A stretch of 64,000 nucleotides of DNA, taken from the NCBI RefSeq assembly GCF_019649055.1, contig NW_026570344.1:186001-250000 (forward strand), in the 5' to 3' direction. This document shows, piece by piece, positions 1 through 12,960 of the stretch. The notes beneath the pieces were generated by a model. The model saw only the letters and a list, made by a program, of their open reading frames with translations. It made no database searches and had not been told where the DNA came from. Made by a program: the position numbers and the translations under genes. Source of the stretch: Paramacrobiotus metropolitanus. Lineage: Eukaryota; Tardigrada; Eutardigrada; Parachela; Macrobiotidae. Positions within the stretch are counted from its first letter, which is position 1; each line of letters begins with the position of its first letter.

Positions 1-12
1 ATGGTGCCTCAC

Positions 13-3000
13 TTGTTCTTATCAAATGGTATCCGTAATTCGCGCAGGGACTTTTGTGCCCACGCCCGACTGTTCAGGTGGACGTTCTCGAAGTGGTCGT
101 ATTCCGAAGCTATCATTTCCTTGAAATGATCTTCCAGGGCCGTCTGATTGTGGATCATATCAGGATAAGCAATCTTGCGATTAATCGCTTGCGCTATACC
201 CAAACGCACACAATGCACAAACGAAACAACACTTTGCTAAAACTATTGCAGTGCGATGACTAAACCTTTCTTTCTCGCCACCGCCTTCGCCTCCACATCC
301 ATCCACTCCACTTCATCGAGCAGTTCATTAAACGCTTCAGAAATATCATCAATCATCGCTTCAGCCTCCGTTCGGCTGCCATTCTTTAAGCTGTCCTCAA
401 CGTACAGTTTACCCACCGCCATATCAAAATACCTAAAGGTCATCCGAAAATACAATCTTCTCATTCGCTGATTCATAGCTAAATGACTCTGACCCAGTAG
501 CCACGCCCACACACGACCGCCAGCGTGCCTTCTCCATGGATGTTCCATACAAGACGTTGCGGTACTTGTTGTACACCTCCCGGAAGCGGCTGTCCATATC
601 CCACACCACCGACTGCACCACGCGCCAAGCAATATAATTGGCCACGGTGCGCTGGGTGGTGTTGTGCATCAGCTTCAGGAATTTGTTAAAGTAGTCCAAT
701 TCGTTGACGATCACTAACTCCTCCCAGGTCACCGACGGCTCCACGTCGTCGGGCATGGACAGGTTGAAGTAGCGCAGCCAATCCAAACCGGGATCGGTGC
801 GGTTCTGTAGCGCGTGCAGGCTCATCTTGTTGTACTGGCGGGTAGCATCGCGGCGCTGTTCCCTCGGGGTTTTCGTCTACAAGTGCAGAATGCACTGTAA
901 GGGTTGTGACGTCGAGTACTGTATCTTCCTCTGTATGTGGCTGCAGCCTGCATGTATTATTCGAACATACCGGCGACTGCGAAACTTCACTTACAATTAA
1001 TGCAGATTCATAAAGCTGTTTGTTACCTGCGCAATGGCGATTTCGAAATGTAGCACATCTGAAAAATCCCTCTCCGCCACCGATCGGTCGGCGCCCAAGA
1101 GGACGGCTGTTTCCACCATGAAAGTGTAGTACGCTTTCACATATCTAATCATTTAGAAACGCATTCAATTAAGGTCTTGGAATAAACATGGGACTGTGGT
1201 CAACACTTTCATAGCATATTAATTTTAACGTTTTTAGACTAATACTAATATAATCAAATGTAGTGTGTAGACCATGTGTGTAGAAGATTACTTACCTATC
1301 GTCTTCTCCACGCAACATATATTCTGTGCTGCAAGATGAAAATATTTTAAGAACCCCATCAGCTTCGTTTCGGGCCATAAACAGTTAATTAATGAAATAA
1401 GCATAAATACAGATATATCTGGATATGTTATTACCTCGGCATACCAACGCCTGGCTGATCTATCTGGTAAGAAAATCACACAAATGACAACTCCATTCAA
1501 GAGAGGTTTTGCAGTGCCAAAGCTGTGCTTACGTAGATGATTTGTCTAGAAGAGGAGAAACTGTTGCAGTACATTACGCTAACTCATGCTCCAAAGTGCT
1601 GTCGTTATCGTTAGTGTTTACCTTGTCGTATTGCGGCTATCTGCCCACACCTAGGATTCGAGGACAAAATCATAAGAAACAACATATGTGTGTGGTGCTG
1701 GAATGCTAGTAGTATACTAGTATCCCTTGATTGTGTAACTATGCTGCTCGTAGGGAACGTTATGCTATGCTATGCGCGACGCAACTTACTCCCATGTTGA
1801 TCAAGTAAATGCCGCCATCACGTCGCAGCTTGCCGACGGTGTCCACCCAGTTAAAGGTCTTCTCAAAATTCCGGGCCGTCTGACTGCCGACTGGATGCTC
1901 CAGCACAGGGAAGTCCACATACTTCTTCAGCAAATCAATCACAGGCTGACCTCCACGGTCTTCAATGGCCGCTGTAAAACCACAGCACTGTAGCAAACTG
2001 CATTCCGTCACAAAAAGATGTATGAAACAATCATGTGGCATACTTGCATGAACGTACTTTCGTTCATGCAGGCTCTGTACATCTTCTTGGACTGTGCGAC
2101 GGGTTTCCACTCCTCCGACCGGACTGGCAATTCCATTATCCCTGGATAGAAATACGAACGCCAAGTGAGTCATCCTAATTTGCGGTTGTCGTTGTTGACA
2201 TAAAGAGCACAGAAACAGATCCGGTTACTTTTCAGCGTGAGTTCCAGTTCCTCTTTCACTTGACTGAAGACGCTATACCGGCTTTTATCTTCCGGTATCA
2301 CATTCTTCTTCAGCCAGCCTCCGCAGGCATAAGTGTAAAAATCTGCAAACCGTGACAAGGTTTTCTTAAAACAGACTAGCGAAGAAAAGAAAGCTATTAT
2401 CACTGTACAGTAAAAATTTTTATTGCCATGCTAATGTCCAAAACAAATCAGTTATCACTGAATGTTAATTTAAGAGCGTACATTATACACAACATCGAGC
2501 CGTGAGAAAAGTGACTGCATGTTGTCATGATCCTACCTTCACAAGGATCAACCTCTTGATCCATAGCTTCCAATATTCCGTTAGCTAGTCAAGAAAATCC
2601 AGTTTTTATACAATACTCGCTTAAGCAATACTCGACTATACGATACCTGCTTTCGTACAGGCTTCAGAAATGCATAACCTTTCGGAGCCACTGCCCAAGT
2701 GCACAACAGCCGCATCATCCGATGGGCCTTTGTGAAAACGAATACTGCTCAGCATATCGCCATTCCATCTGGAATTACTATCTAAAAAAACGGTTTAAGA
2801 ATATTCACAACGCACATAATTGTCTGAGATAACGAAGATTAGGATACCTCTTGAAAATAACACGATAAGGGTAATGAGTAGCGCACATAACAGCGCGACG
2901 GCTACGCTTAACAAACAGCAAAGGGAGCGTTCCCGATACGTCCACTTCTTCCACCATAACCACCATCTGTTTCGAAAAGAATGGGTGAGCTCACGTTCTA

Positions 3001-3881
3001 CCTTTTCAAAATGTGTGAGTTTACGTATCTCTTTTTTGACTTGTGCGACTCATTTGTCACCTGGAAGCAGTTATCACAAGTTCCATGAGCTCCATAAACG
3101 CACAGAGCACAATGATCCGATTTATCTTCTAGTAATCTGTTTGTGCAAGTTCCAAAATAAACTTATTATTCCAAACTATTCAGTGTTCAGAATTAAAATT
3201 TACTGTCCCGTTTGCAGTAATGCGGTAATTCTTATGGACAGCTGAATCTGATGCAGTATTTTACAGCATTTACAGAAATTGTGTGATGAGCATTTAATCC
3301 GTAATTTGACGCGCAGTTAGTCAAATGCGTATCAGTGGCCAAGTGAGACCGTTTAGTTTTTACTAAATCTAGATACTAGACGCATCACTCTTTAGCGTTC
3401 TCTATAATATTATTCCGCGGTCACTACACAATTCTTTTTTTGGACAGCTGCGTAGGGTATCGGTTGGAATAAGCCATCTTCATTCAACTGAATGGCATCG
3501 GAATTTGTGAAACGCGTTAACAGCGAATACCAAATGAACAGCTCATTACTTCAGTTTACAGAAATATCAAGTACTCTGTATGTACCTTTTTACGAAAGAC
3601 GGTTGCCGGTCGTATGCAATATTGAACACTACTTACCTCTGCTGCGGATCTTTGCCGTACGAATTGGCTGGCAATGTGGCTGAATGAGGCGAAGCAGTGG
3701 GTAATTTATTATCCACTGCCAGATTATTGACGTTGAGACTGAGTGAGTTCGATGGGGAATGTCTGGAATGATAGGACACCGCATTATTCACACCACTGGC
3801 CGTGTTAGCGGCCGTGACCTTTCTCGTCTCGTCCTCAGGCAGCGCATTGAGATCGTTGTTAACAAGAATACTCATCTCCAT
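13..3881 (-). CDS. Neprilysin-like M13 zinc metallopeptidase, 3' end off the window
   Basis: Type II membrane endopeptidase of the neprilysin/ECE family, which cleaves small peptides outside the cell. Fifteen exons can be joined in frame: 3637-3881, 2848-2966, 2647-2781, 2537-2584, 2229-2342, 2058-2141, 1790-1971, 1622-1650, 1533-1545, 1435-1463, 1296-1328, 1027-1144, 494-876, 266-432, 13-193, giving about 626 codons. The product has an 80-residue polar cytoplasmic tail, a membrane segment ([20 protein letters not shown]), then the M13 N-domain with [44 protein letters not shown] and YRNVLYG-type blocks. The Zn-binding HExxH and C-terminal domain lie beyond position 1. The first ATG of exon 1 (MEMSIL) is taken as the start. 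Odd: four consecutive exons are only 29, 13, 29 and 33 nt, and one intron is about 61 bp. The family call is firm; which M13 subfamily member it is cannot be said. Confidence 0.93.
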
Positions 3882-6245
3882 ATAAGCAAACACAACAGTA
3901 AATGTATGATCTAACGAATTCCTCGTGAATCCAGTAACACAAACGATATCCTATTTAGCCACATAATGACATAATCCGCCAATGTATCGAGAAAGCCTGT
4001 CAAGATGCCTTATTGCTTGTCTAATGAAATGCGCCGCAGAATTCGACGGCTGCCTTCAGTTGTTGTCTTTCTACGATGCAGTAACTGTACTGTCCGAGAA
4101 AACCGATCTCGTAAATATGATCGCTGCTCTCTCAAATGGTTTTGATTTGTTCTTTTGGCGAGTGAATTATGTTAGTCGGGGGGATGTGTTTAAAAATAAA
4201 CTGAGCGGTGCTGTCAAGACTAAAGCGTGGTTAGTAATCTGAAAAGGCTGCGCCGGAGCTGGTTAATTTCGACAAATTACTGCCCGCTGCACCGCTCTGG
4301 CCGGGCTGCTTTCATTCAGCAAGATACGAATTTTGCAAAAGTTTTGCCGCGACGTATGTTACATATTATAAATACGCTTTGTGATTGTGATTGACGGGAT
4401 GTCTGTCAACAGTTTAAAAGGACCAATGTGACGACGATAAACGTCCTGCCGCTACCAACACATTTTCATGGATCGTTAAGCTTTCACTGCGTTCGTCCTT
4501 TTTGACACTTCCCTCGTTAAAGACTTTAACTACGTTGGCAACTCGTTGGTACTCTTAAAATATTTTCAGGTAAGTTACAAACTTAATGAGAAACTTTGTG
4601 ATGCACTAAGGTGCAATCAAAATCGAAAACTCGCCTTAGGACATGTGTAACAATTAACAAGCCAGTTAAATTACGATGTGCGCTGCATGCATTTAACGAG
4701 CCCAGCTGCTTTCGTATGTCAGTTTACTGGTTTTTTGTGTATGTCAACAATTGGTCTTTTACTGGAAAAGAAGGATTTTCTGTTTTGCTTTTATATAAAA
4801 AAAATAAGTATCAAAAAACTTTGTAGAAATACTTTGTCACTTATGGTTAGTGCATGCAAGGGAAGATCCAGGGACATCTTGCACCTTGCCTTATACCATA
4901 TAGAACCTTGTTGTCGCATAGACCGGACAGTCAGTGCATTCTAATGACTTAGGATACTACCGTAGTGCATTGGCGGTGACCCTCCACGGTCCACCCACAT
5001 GCCACGGCACATGGCAAAGATCGGAATTGTTTTCGTTAAGGAAAAGTCGTAAAAATGATGAATGACAATTTGACGTAAGCGCGTGGTGCATTACTAGCGG
5101 CACGGTGGCATAACATTTGACCTTCCTGCAAATTATGAGTTATGTATCTAGACCACGGACCGGCTCGTGATGAAACCACACCCCGCTAAACAACAACACT
5201 TACTGTCAAATGAGTGAGACTCTTATTACTCTTACAGTAACAAAAAGTAACAAAACTAATTCAATAAACACGGCTGCCAAACGTAATTCTGTACTGTTAC
5301 GTTTTAATCCTCATTATTCCTGCCAAAGCACCTGCAAAACACCCTCTTGCGCATGCTTAAAATTGTTATCTGGTAAAGAAGTGGTACGTACCTGTTTAAC
5401 AAATCTTTGGCTAGTACAGTAAAATCCATCGTTTTGCCAGTTTGCTATAGTCTCAAGTACTTAAATATATATTAAAATCAATTTTGTCTTTGGTCCGCCG
5501 CCTGATACCGCCTTCAGAATCGAAAACAGTTGGAAAGATATACAAAGTATAATGCGCGTGAGCTTTCTGCGTGAAAATAAATAAATAATACTAAGATGGC
5601 TAACTGGCCTCTGGCTCCGCGAACATTAGAATATAGATATAGCAAACCTGGTTAACTAAATCCACAGCGATCAGCCCCATGACCTTAATGGTGGCAGACT
5701 CCCGGTTGCATTTGAACTATCTCTCGAGCAATTACATTGTTATATCACGACTGGCGAAAGGACCAGGATTTGTGGAACAAAGAACAATTGCAACAAGTAG
5801 AAGCGCTCGTAGTTTGTACTCTTTGCATCGATAGCAACAACTTTGTACGAGTGTCTGCGGGTTGAATGGTCATTCAGCACTGATCCGTAAGTACTGCATT
5901 ATACGTCACATCCTTATAAGACGACCTCATTTCCTGGTCCAAAGAAACTACTGGGACAAACATATCGAGTGTTATTAGTTATCACTGCAGTTTCTAAACC
6001 AAGCATAAACATTCGCCACTGGTGAACAAAGATTTTAACAGTAAACAAGCTGTTTGGTAGTAAGTTATTAAGAACAAATCGCAATTTATAATACCACTGT
6101 AAACAGTTAATACTTACTTATGAAGAACACAATATAGTACAACAAAAAGGTAAATAACACGCCGACAAGATGCAACAAACATATTCAAACCTAAATGGTA
6201 AAAACAAATGATAGGAACAAGTGCAAAAGTTCGTATTTTCAGCGG
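3882..6245. other. Intergenic, no gene seen
   Basis: Open frames here are short and show no family resemblance or splice-supported continuation. The stretch lies upstream of the neprilysin-like gene and downstream of the TENT4 copy A stop. An AT-rich TATTTATA-like word on the minus strand near 4363-4372 could belong to the neprilysin promoter, but it is about 480 bp from the start codon, so the link is weak. Confidence 0.5.
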
Positions 6246-7388
6246 CTAATCAAAGATAATCTGCAGATAACTGCGAACACCACCGCCATAACCGGGCTTG
6301 TTCACCATCTGCACCAGCAGGTCAAACGCCAAACTGAAGGCCGTGCGCAGCTTGGCCATTCCGCGTTCCGACGGCTGTGCGGCGTCCTTCCCCGGATCCA
6401 CGGGATCCTCAATGCGCAACGCCACACTGGCCGGACCATTGGTGATGCGCGTCCCCATGTCACTGCGCGAGATGATCTCTCCATCGCCGTCCACCGTAAT
6501 AGCCAGCTGGTTGTAGTCGAAATCGCAACCGTACAGTCGCAGAAAGCGCAGTAGCCGATCGCCCAGATTGTTATCGCGCGGATCGTCCACTTGTTGCTGG
6601 AAGAAGCTGATGGTCATCAGCGTCAGACAGTAGGAACTGACGCCTTCCGAGTGCACTTTGTCCAGACCCCAGAGGCGCAGGAATTCTTTGGCCACAATCA
6701 GGATTTTCGGCAGAAGCGGATACGGCTGAATAGCCGACAGGATCCACTGGGAATTGCGCATGCCGGCGTGAAACTCGTTCCCTGACACACACTGAATGGA
6801 AAGAAAAAGGGTGAATAACAATTTCGATATTGATAGAAATGGAACTGCAAGTTACAGCTAACAACCAGTGAAACGCTCTTCACACTCACGCCGTTATGAC
6901 AATAATTTGCCTCTGAAGGTTTTAATTCACGAAGGCAGATATGTAACATGATAGCAATCGACGAACTGAATAATCACAAAAGCGAAAGAAAAGATGCAGA
7001 AACGAAAAAGCTTCGCCGACGTACTCACCGAAACGTCAATCTGGATTCCGCTAGGCACATCCACGATTATAAAGATGGGAGTTCTGGCCGTTGGGATGCA
7101 ATATTTGCATTGCACATCGCGATATTCGCGCAGTCTCTCGAAACATTCCTGCAGCCATTCGGCGGGATCCATGTGGAAGCGACCATTCAGATTCACCACC
7201 AGATCAATATCGCTATTGCGTACGAACAATCCCGTCAGCGTGCTGCCGTACAAGGACACTCTCACTCCAGGATACAAGGACGTTATGATTCTCTCAATAC
7301 GGTTGATTACTTCATAGCGCCTGCGACGCTCCTGGCCATATTGGTGTGTGTAGCCATAAAAGGCCTCGATTTCCTCGTGAAGACCCAT
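6246..7388 (-). CDS. TENT4/TRF4-like noncanonical nucleotidyltransferase, copy A
   Basis: Homologue of TENT4/PAPD5/TRF4 terminal nucleotidyltransferases, which add A-rich tails to RNAs. Two exons are clear: 7029-7388 and 6246-6791, phase-0 intron, 301 residues from the internal Met. Order: GLHEEIEAFY entry helix, GSTLTGLFVRNSDIDLVV (first two catalytic Asp), third Asp in GIQIDVS just before the intron, then the central/PAP-associated domain (PLLPKILIVAKEFL, RIEDPVDPGKDAA). All three metal-binding acidic residues are present. The true N-terminus is unresolved: paralogue B has extra sequence upstream of GLHEE, and here an acceptor-like CCAGCAG at about 7440 with an in-frame stop just before it implies an upstream exon. 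It lies in tandem with copies B and the decayed third copy on the same strand, and the intron position is identical to copy B. Confidence 0.85.
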
Positions 7389-8430
7389 GATACCAGCACG
7401 GTACCGCTTGCCGTCACCATTCCAACTGCGCTCCTGCTGGTTTCACCACAAAAACAAATGAAGTACAAGGCAAACAGAATAGTTAGATAGCGCTGCGTAT
7501 TAATCGCCAGAAACGGCAAAGTAAGTTACCTACAGCTTAAAGTTAGAAGGCAAACACAGAAACACAAAGGAAGAATCCTTCCCAAAAATTAATAATAAAA
7601 AGGGGTGTCGAGCTGATGCCAGCAAATGTCCTAAAATCATAGGCTAACTTCTGAGTTGTGGCCTATGTACTTTGGCGTCAGTTTCGCTTTCACATGTTTT
7701 GTGAGCACTGAGCACTACGGATTCACCAGGTGCCCTTACTTGTTAGATTTCGTAATGCGCTTCCCAAGACTTCTTGGCTTTTTCGTATCAATTTGGTGTT
7801 TAACACGTACGTACTACGTACCATTTTGCATATTTCATCGGGTCTCGGGATAGCCTCAAATAATGACGTTTTCTTGGCGTAAACAGAAAAGTATGCAGCA
7901 CTTTAGGCTAATTCAGAGTACTACTAGCAGTAACAACAATTACGTGGCACCACCTCGTGCCGGGCCCAATTTCTGTACCCGGCAGGCCATTTTCGTTTTC
8001 TTTCCCTCTCCACCACCCTTCCCGGCTTGCATAAATTGGTCACAGGACTCAGAGCTGCCATGATCTTGTGGTGTATAGTTCTGCAAAGTTCTGTATAGTA
8101 CTTACTAGATTTGACAGACTAACACAATTCAATGTGTGCCTGATGTACAGAAACGCAAATGCAGTCCTGATCTTAAAGGGACTCCACACTTTTTCTTTCG
8201 TACATTGTTGCCACTGCTTGGCGTATGCCCAATTGCCCATTAAAATCTTTTTTAATGTGCGGCAGCTAGATGGTACTGCTCTAATACAGTGCGGAAGAAG
8301 TAATGCAAAAAACATGATATTAAATTATTACAGCATAAATGGTATTTATCGCACACTTGTTGCATCGAACAATGTACATGTACATGGATCTACTATATAG
8401 TATGCAACACCATAGGTTAGAAACGTACAA
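7389..8430. other. Spacer between TENT4 copies A and B
   Basis: Probably holds the missing first exon of copy A: the frame stays open from the acceptor at about 7440 down to the internal Met. A candidate is a minus-strand ATG near 7998 followed closely by a GTACAG donor, resembling the donor used by copy B, but this is only a guess. Otherwise nothing recognisable is seen. Confidence 0.4.
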
Positions 8431-10138
8431 TCAAAAACAACGACGACCGAAATGCGCAGAGCCGGCCAATGTATGCTTGTAATAATCGAAGATCACATCC
8501 AGGAAACTGACAGTGTCCCCGGCACGCACTGAACTGTCCACCGCTCGTTGCAATGCATCATGCGCTTCGCCGAACGCCCGCTTCACTGCATCCATGCCTC
8601 GTCTCGACGGTTCAGCGGCGTCCTTCGCGGGCTCTACCGGATCTTGGATGCTCAACGATGTGCTAATGGCCCTCATGCCCAATTTACTCTGCATGTCTGA
8701 CTTCGATATGATCTGACCATTTCCCGCCACAATTATGGCGTGTTTGTCAAAATCAAACTCTTTGCCATATACCTGAAAAAAGCGTAGCAGCAGACTTCCG
8801 AGACTGTTGCCGGTCGCATGGTGCTGGAAGAAACTGATGGCCATCAAACTGACCACGTACGAGTTGATTCCGCGATGGTAGATTTCGTGGAGATTGCGTC
8901 GACGAAGATATTCCTTAACGACGATGACCAGTTTGGGTAACAGCGGGTAGCGGCTGATGGTAGATTTAATCCACTGAGATTTTGCCACGCCTTGATTATA
9001 ACCGTAAAGTGGTATGCACTGCAAGCGCAACAATATTATGAGAAACATGCTTCTCTTAATTGAAAAACAAAGTCACGCTTCCGGGCGTACAGTACTGCAA
9101 CCAAGTGTCTCCAATACGACCGGTTACCGAGTGCCGAGTCTGCCGACCATGACAAGAAAACTGTTACCACTACTGTTCTGACGAGATACAACAAACTGAA
9201 CAAAGGTTCAAGTACAAATTTGCAAATCACAGGAACTAACCGATAAGTCCACTTTAATTCCCGTGCTAACATCCACAAACTTCACTACAGGAACTTTAGC
9301 GCTTGTCAGTTGTTCCGTACATCGCACTTCTGAATGTCGTTGCAGCGCCAAATAACAACCTCGTAACCATGCAGCGGGATCGACAAGAATGTTTACCACA
9401 GCCACCAGGTCAATATCGCTGGAATGCAGGAACAAGCCGGTGAGCGTGCTTCCAAAATAGTCCACTTTCACGCCGGGAAACTCCGCAGTAATGATCTGTG
9501 TGATGCGCTGGATGACAGTTTGTCGCCTGGTCGCTTCTTTGCCGTCTGCATGAATTTCGGCGTAGAAGGCTTCGATTTCCTCGTGCAGACCTTGAATCCC
9601 GGCACTGTATCGTCCCACTATCACGTTTTTATTCACATCGGTGCCAGGGCTCTCTTTGTGGTTTTGGCTTGCAGATGATTTCGTTTGTTCCCGTGTACGA
9701 GTTGTGATTAAAGGTTCACGCAGTTCCGGTCTGCCTTGTTTCGTGTCGCTCGTAATTTCTTTCAACGAAACAGAATGATGATGACTGGTTTTTGAATACC
9801 TTTCTCCCAGCGACACACTTCCGACAACACTCTGCAGTTTTGGCGACCTTCGTTGTGCATCATGTCGTGATTGACGCGACGGCAAAATGTCTGGATGCTG
9901 ATGATGTCTGTCATCAGAGCGATGCCATCCAATGCGATCTGGTGTGCGCCTGCAGGGATTTCCTTCCTGTATTCGAGCATGATCTAAAAAGCAGACACAG
10001 TGGTCGTACTGATGTGCATTATACTTTTGCGATACCAGAGTTAGAAAGCAGAAACCGCCGCACTGTACCTCGATGTCCGTACCGGTACGACCCGTACGAG
10101 TATGCAGGATATGAGCGGTGGTATTTCTCTTTGTCCAT
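8431..10138 (-). CDS. TENT4/TRF4-like noncanonical nucleotidyltransferase, copy B
   Basis: Complete three-exon model (10069-10138, 9241-9983, 8431-9018), 466 residues. The start ATG at 10138 is preceded directly by a stop codon, and the phase-1 then phase-0 introns join without a break. The first 150 residues are a polar, Ser/Arg/His-rich tail beginning with a Tyr-rich stretch, of no known fold. Then GLHEEIEAFYAE, GSTLTGLFLHSSDIDLVA with two catalytic Asp, the third in IKVDLS, and the PAP-associated region (PLLPKLVIVVKEYL, SIQDPVEPAKDAAEPSRRG). The active site is intact, so it should be a working RNA-tailing enzyme; whether it prefers ATP or mixed nucleotides cannot be read off. The N-terminal tail is unlike copy A, suggesting different partners. 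Same strand and same intron after the third Asp as copy A. Confidence 0.9.
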
Positions 10139-12370
10139 TTATGTCATCTGCATCTCGACTCCGGTTGCAAACCGATCACTTCTAGAATAGTTTTCTTAGA
10201 CGGTTAGACGTGGCAGTACAGCGATCATCTCGTTTTCAAAATCTCTAAAAGGACTCGATTTCACACTTGGTATTTCCGATAAATTATCGCTTGTTTTAGG
10301 GAATACATATATAACAACGTACTTGACTACCTGCTTCAGACTTGCATGACATTACATTATCAGAGAAATCTCCCAAAAAACGATATCTATGCAGTATAGT
10401 TTATACAAAAAATCTGGACCAGTTGCCCCAATTACAAAGCGGTGTTTCTTTCTTTCTTTGCGGCGGTTCCTTCTTTCTTCCTTTTGTTCTGAAAGCGAAA
10501 TCGGTTAGCCTGGTAAAATGAAAATAAGAGAACACCAATTTAAAACTGGCAATTTGTTGTCAGCTGAAGATCATCTGCATCTTTTAGGAAATTTGAAAGC
10601 GTGGCGATTGCTGTGCGGAAAGTGAAAGTACTTCGCGAGCTAATTCGAAGGACCACTCAATATGGCTTAAGGATAATGAAGTACACTTTTCTTCAGATGA
10701 AAAAATAAAAAAACTCTCATTGCGTTAAATGGTTAAAACTACTAACTGTCCAGGTCTGGTGCATACGTGTATACGTACCGTACTTCTGCCTATCATGACA
10801 GACAGACAGTCATTGAAATATTTTTATGATTAGTAGCATAATACCATAACGTAGAAGTATCGCATCTTGATAGACGAAGAAATTTCAATGCTCCAAAAAA
10901 AATGGAATTAATTTGGCTTACCGATTGATTTAGCCTCCTTTGCTATCTTTTGTGCCGCTTTTATAGGCATCCGACTATAAAAAGACTTACAATGAGAAAA
11001 AACCGAGGTAAAGAGCAGCGATTTTCAAGTGGAGACTACATATATACTGCCAGTGTTTATTTTGCTTTGACGCGGTGTTTGTTTGAGATGGTCGTGCTAG
11101 TGCTGCAGTCACTGGCAGTGCAGTGTCACTCACCATCAGGTTTGTTGACAGCTTAGGGCTATAGTCTATACAGTATGAAGAATTGTTGAGATGTGTTGAC
11201 GTGCGTTATCTCGCTTTTTCTGATCGCCCACAATTCCACAACGCAAGGAACACGAATTACTAATGCAGGGTTATTCAGTTTATAACCACCATTTTCTTGT
11301 TGTGGTATTCTGACTGCAGTTCAGTAAAGTGTTTGGAAAAGCATGCTACTTTTTAAACGCCGAAAAATTTAATAATATTTTCACACCGAAGAAGGCAGAA
11401 AGCCAAGAGGCCGGGGAAGGAGTTGCGTACCAGAACCAGATAATGGCGTTCTTGCAAGTGTGTATGTGTGTATACACACTTACTCGAAATCCTTTTAACT
11501 TATGATTATGTACCATTTAAATAAATACTACGTTCCTTATCGTTAGCAGTCCTAGAGGATAGTTAGAGTAGGTCAGTATAGGAAAGGTCAAGCTTTACAA
11601 GGGAGTTCTTAAAATATATAGTACTTCAGGAATGTCACTGTTTGACAGCTTAATTTTTTAAGTCCTGCATTAAATAAAACGAAATCATGAACTCCACGCC
11701 AAGTTACAATGTAATTCCCACACAGTAACAAAAAAGCGTTTTTTAGACTCGTATTACGACTCTAGCAAACCGTTGTTCACTCTACGAAAACTGCAGTGCC
11801 AGAACGCCTTGCTTGAATGCTTGAACGCTTCGTACTGTTGCCGTTCTGTACTGTTTCCCAAGTGTTCGGTTGATTGTAAAAAATTTTAGCATGCGTCAAG
11901 GTTAGCAAATTTGATCTGTTATTATATCGACACTTTTATCTGTGTCATGGTCTCGGCATTTGCACTTATGTTTTGGCCAGTAAACTCAGTTTTTATTATC
12001 CGATTCGATAGAAAAGAAGTGCTATAGAATTTTCTAATGCAGCTGGTGACATAAAAGGTCGACGTTTATGTGTCTCTGATCAATCACTCAGTAGCTTGTC
12101 AACGTGCAAATAAATAACTCGTGCTAAGCCAGTTGTAAAAAGCCCATGGCATCGATGGTAACAAGCTTTTGAGTGTCCACTGGCATTGATGAACTCAGCA
12201 CGCGCAAACGTCGACTATTTAGGATCACCCGCAGTAACGAGAGGATTCTGTAACACTTTCCAGCTGCAAAATTGGATTGGTAGAAGCCGAGATCATTGAA
12301 AACAAAGAGAGACCAAAACAAAGCATGATGTTAGACCTGATGACACTACATATCAGTTCCAACATCATGC
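10139..12370. other. Intergenic, no gene seen
   Basis: Upstream of TENT4 copy B. Only short unsupported open frames are present. The region is AT-rich, with scattered GTACTGTAC-type words. It presumably contains the copy B promoter, but no clear TATA-initiator pair was found. Confidence 0.45.
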
Positions 12371-12960
12371 TCATGGGTTCAGATTCCAAATATCAGAGTT
12401 TAGTTGTGCCCTTACATGCTTGTAATTATAACGCTCGAATAGGATATCGAAGAAAGTACGGGGAGTGAGCACAGAATTCTTCACCGCTTGTTCCAGTATA
12501 TCATGCGTTTCGCGGAACGTCGTTCTCAATGCAGTTATTCCGCGTCTTGAAGAAGCAGCGGCATCTTTATCGGGCTCCAGTGGATCCAAGGTGCATCGTA
12601 GAAATGGATTGTATGTGCTCGCACATAGAGTGTTGCATGTACAAAGTATTTTACCAAACAGCGGAGTCCGCAAAACGATCACTTGCAATCAAAGTCACCA
12701 CGATATCAATATTACTTGTTCGCAGATACAAGCCGGTTAAGGTGCTTCCGAAGTGTTCCACTCCAACGACGGGGAATTCTGAAGTAATAATAATCGTGAT
12801 TCGCTGGATGGCATCGTGTCGCCTGGAGACTCCTTCCTTCGGCGTGAAGAGCGGCATAAAAAGTTCTATTTCTTCGTGCAGACCCATCATGCCGGCACTG
12901 TGCCATAGAAATGATAGAATCGATGCAGTACAGCCAGTATTATTATTGACTTGGTCTTCG
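12371..12960 (-). pseudogene. Decayed third TENT4/TRF4-like copy
   Basis: Two fragments of the same family lie next to each other. The 5' fragment (about 12651-12950) has SAGMMGLHEEIE and GSTLTGLYLRTSNIDIVV. The first catalytic Asp is replaced by Asn (SNID instead of SDID), and the frame stops at 12651. The 3' fragment (12371 to about 12600), in another frame, matches the family C-terminus (LDPLEPDKDAAASSRRG, then FFDILFERY). The roughly 190 residues between, including the third catalytic Asp and most of the central domain, are missing, so this is an internal deletion with a frame change. A 37-bp GT..AG could restore the frame but is too short for a normal intron and would not bring back the lost domain. 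It sits in line with copies A and B and points to a local tandem duplication. Confidence 0.75.

Noticed and set aside
2820-3245. Plus-strand open frame of 141 codons
   Set aside because: It overlaps exon 2 of the neprilysin-like gene on the minus strand, which encodes its membrane segment; no homology and no splice support on the plus strand.
3982-4242. Plus-strand open frame of 86 codons
   Set aside because: No recognisable family, no supporting splice sites or promoter; length is within chance for this base composition.
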